Shown piece after piece: positions 14,030-14,923 of a stretch of 14,923 nucleotides of DNA. Made by a program: the position numbers and the translations under genes. The DNA comes from Bacteroidales bacterium UBA3382 (GTDB lineage: Bacteria > Bacteroidota > Bacteroidia > Bacteroidales > UBA932), in NCBI GenBank assembly GCA_002358965.1, contig DEPW01000060.1, positions 202 to 15,124 on the forward strand, read 5' to 3'. How positions within the stretch are numbered: position 1 is the stretch's first letter; every line of letters begins with the position of its first letter. Below the pieces are notes generated by a model. That model ran no database searches. It saw nothing but the letters and a program-made list of their open reading frames with translations, and was not told where the DNA came from.

Positions 14030-14923
14030 AGATCAATCTCCTGATACCTCTCATACTCGCAATCCTGTTCCCGCCTCCGTACAAGGCCGAAATAGACATC
14101 GGATACAGCCGGCCCAAAGAGTTCAGACCTATCCTGACCGGCTTGCAGGACACAGTAGAGATGCTGTTCATCGGCGATGTGATGATGCACAAAAGGCAGC
14201 TCGAATCAGCCTACAAAGGGAACGGCATATACGATTTCGGAGGCTACTTCGACAATATCGGCAATCTCGTGGAAGAAGCGGACATCTGTGTCGCCAACAT
14301 GGAATTCCCGGTCGGGACGCGCCCGTACACGGGATATCCGAGCTTTTCCGCCCCCTATGGAATCATAGAAGAGGCCGCGCTCAAAGGCATTGACGTGATG
14401 CTTCTGGCCAACAACCACATCTGCGACAAAGGCTCCCGGGGCATGAAGGCGACTTTCGAAGCATACGGCAGACTGGCAGCGAAATACGGGACCAGGAATA
14501 CCGGGGCCTATGCCGACCTGAAGGCACAGCAGGAAGGGTATCCGCTTGTGATCGAGACAAACGGCATAAGGATCGCCCTTGTCAATTTCACTTACGGGAC
14601 GAACGGTTTTCCCGTACCTGACCCATACCGGGTCAACATGATGGACACTACGCAAATCAAAGCGGCAATAAGACGGGCCGAAGCCGACTCGGCCGACATT
14701 GTCATCGCTCTTCCTCACTGGGGTACCGAATACAGGCTGACACATGACATGGCGCAGGAAAGGCTCGCCCGATGGCTTGCAGGAATAGGGGCAGACGCAA
14801 TCGTAGGCACTCATCCCCATGTTCCGCAAGACACCGCACACATAGACGGGAAACCGGTAATATATTCGCTGGGAAATTTCATATCGAATATGTCCCTGGC
14901 CAACACCCAGGTGGGACTGGCGG
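14026..14923 (+). CDS. CapA family protein (poly-gamma-glutamate capsule synthesis-like metallophosphatase fold), cut by the window end
   Basis: I translated 299 codons by hand; the frame is open at the window end. After a short hydrophobic leader (MKINLLIPLILAILF), likely a signal peptide or anchor, the CapA-type calcineurin-like motifs appear in order: FIGDVMMH (48-55), ANMEFPV, LLANNH, LPHWGTEY, VGTHPHV and YSLGNFISN. These give the metal-binding Asp, Asn and His residues expected of the fold. CapA proteins take part in poly-gamma-glutamate export or release in Bacillus, but many Bacteroidota homologues stand alone and their role is unknown. No capB or capC partners are visible here. The ATG overlaps the DUF389 stop by four bases. 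The family is firm; the biological role is open. Confidence 0.92.
   Translation, partial: MKINLLIPLILAILFPPPYKAEIDIGYSRPKEFRPILTGLQDTVEMLFIGDVMMHKRQLESAYKGNGIYDFGGYFDNIGNLVEEADICVANMEFPVGTRPYTGYPSFSAPYGIIEEAALKGIDVMLLANNHICDKGSRGMKATFEAYGRLAAKYGTRNTGAYADLKAQQEGYPLVIETNGIRIALVNFTYGTNGFPVPDPYRVNMMDTTQIKAAIRRAEADSADIVIALPHWGTEYRLTHDMAQERLARWLAGIGADAIVGTHPHVPQDTAHIDGKPVIYSLGNFISNMSLANTQVGLA

Noticed and set aside
14206..14841. Minus-strand open frame of 211 codons opposite the CapA-family gene
   Set aside because: The plus strand carries all the CapA motifs in one frame; the antisense frame has no recognisable features.

Overview
The window looks like ordinary chromosome from a member of the Bacteroidota, most likely order Bacteroidales, at roughly 50% GC. 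The reasons are: gene starts without Shine-Dalgarno sites; upstream elements matching the Bacteroidota -7 consensus TAnnTTTG, one with a TTTG -33 box exactly 19 bases away; a NagB-like/PIG-L fusion; a membrane-anchored AraC regulator; a SPOR lipoprotein; and a TonB C-terminal domain fused to a peptidase fold. I see no rRNA, tRNA, insertion sequence, phage gene or CRISPR array. Coding is dense, and the longest gene-free stretches are 1762-1924 and 4660-4790.

Layout. Positions 1-551 (minus) hold the N-terminal third of the ribosome-binding ABC-F ATPase EttA. Positions 610-1761 (minus) encode a seven-helix membrane protein with a C-terminal AraC DNA-binding domain. A divergent intergenic region with promoter elements and a perfect 12-bp palindrome separates it from a two-gene amino-sugar operon (plus, 1925-4659). 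The first gene of that operon fuses a NagB-like domain with altered active-site residues to a PIG-L/LmbE deacetylase. The second is a canonical allosteric glucosamine-6-phosphate deaminase. The operon meets an opposing gene run at a large imperfect hairpin (4700-4755).

The long minus-strand run (12558 down to 4791) reads, in transcription order: SPOR lipoprotein, gcvT (4-base overlap), M28-fold/TonB_C protein, leuS, and two tandem YitT-family membrane proteins. It starts from a well-formed promoter at 12588-12618, and leuS probably has its own promoter. A closely spaced divergent promoter drives a DUF389 membrane protein, coupled by a 4-base overlap to a CapA-family protein cut by the window end.

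Most of this is housekeeping. The points worth a second look are the fusion protein whose NagB half has lost catalytic residues beside an intact NagB (a possible deacetylase-deaminase pair for GlcNAc-6-P), the M28/TonB_C fusion that lacks the general-base glutamate, and the dyad elements at 1843-1854, 4700-4755 and 9435-9446. I did not find convincing evidence of a wholly new defence or mobile system.
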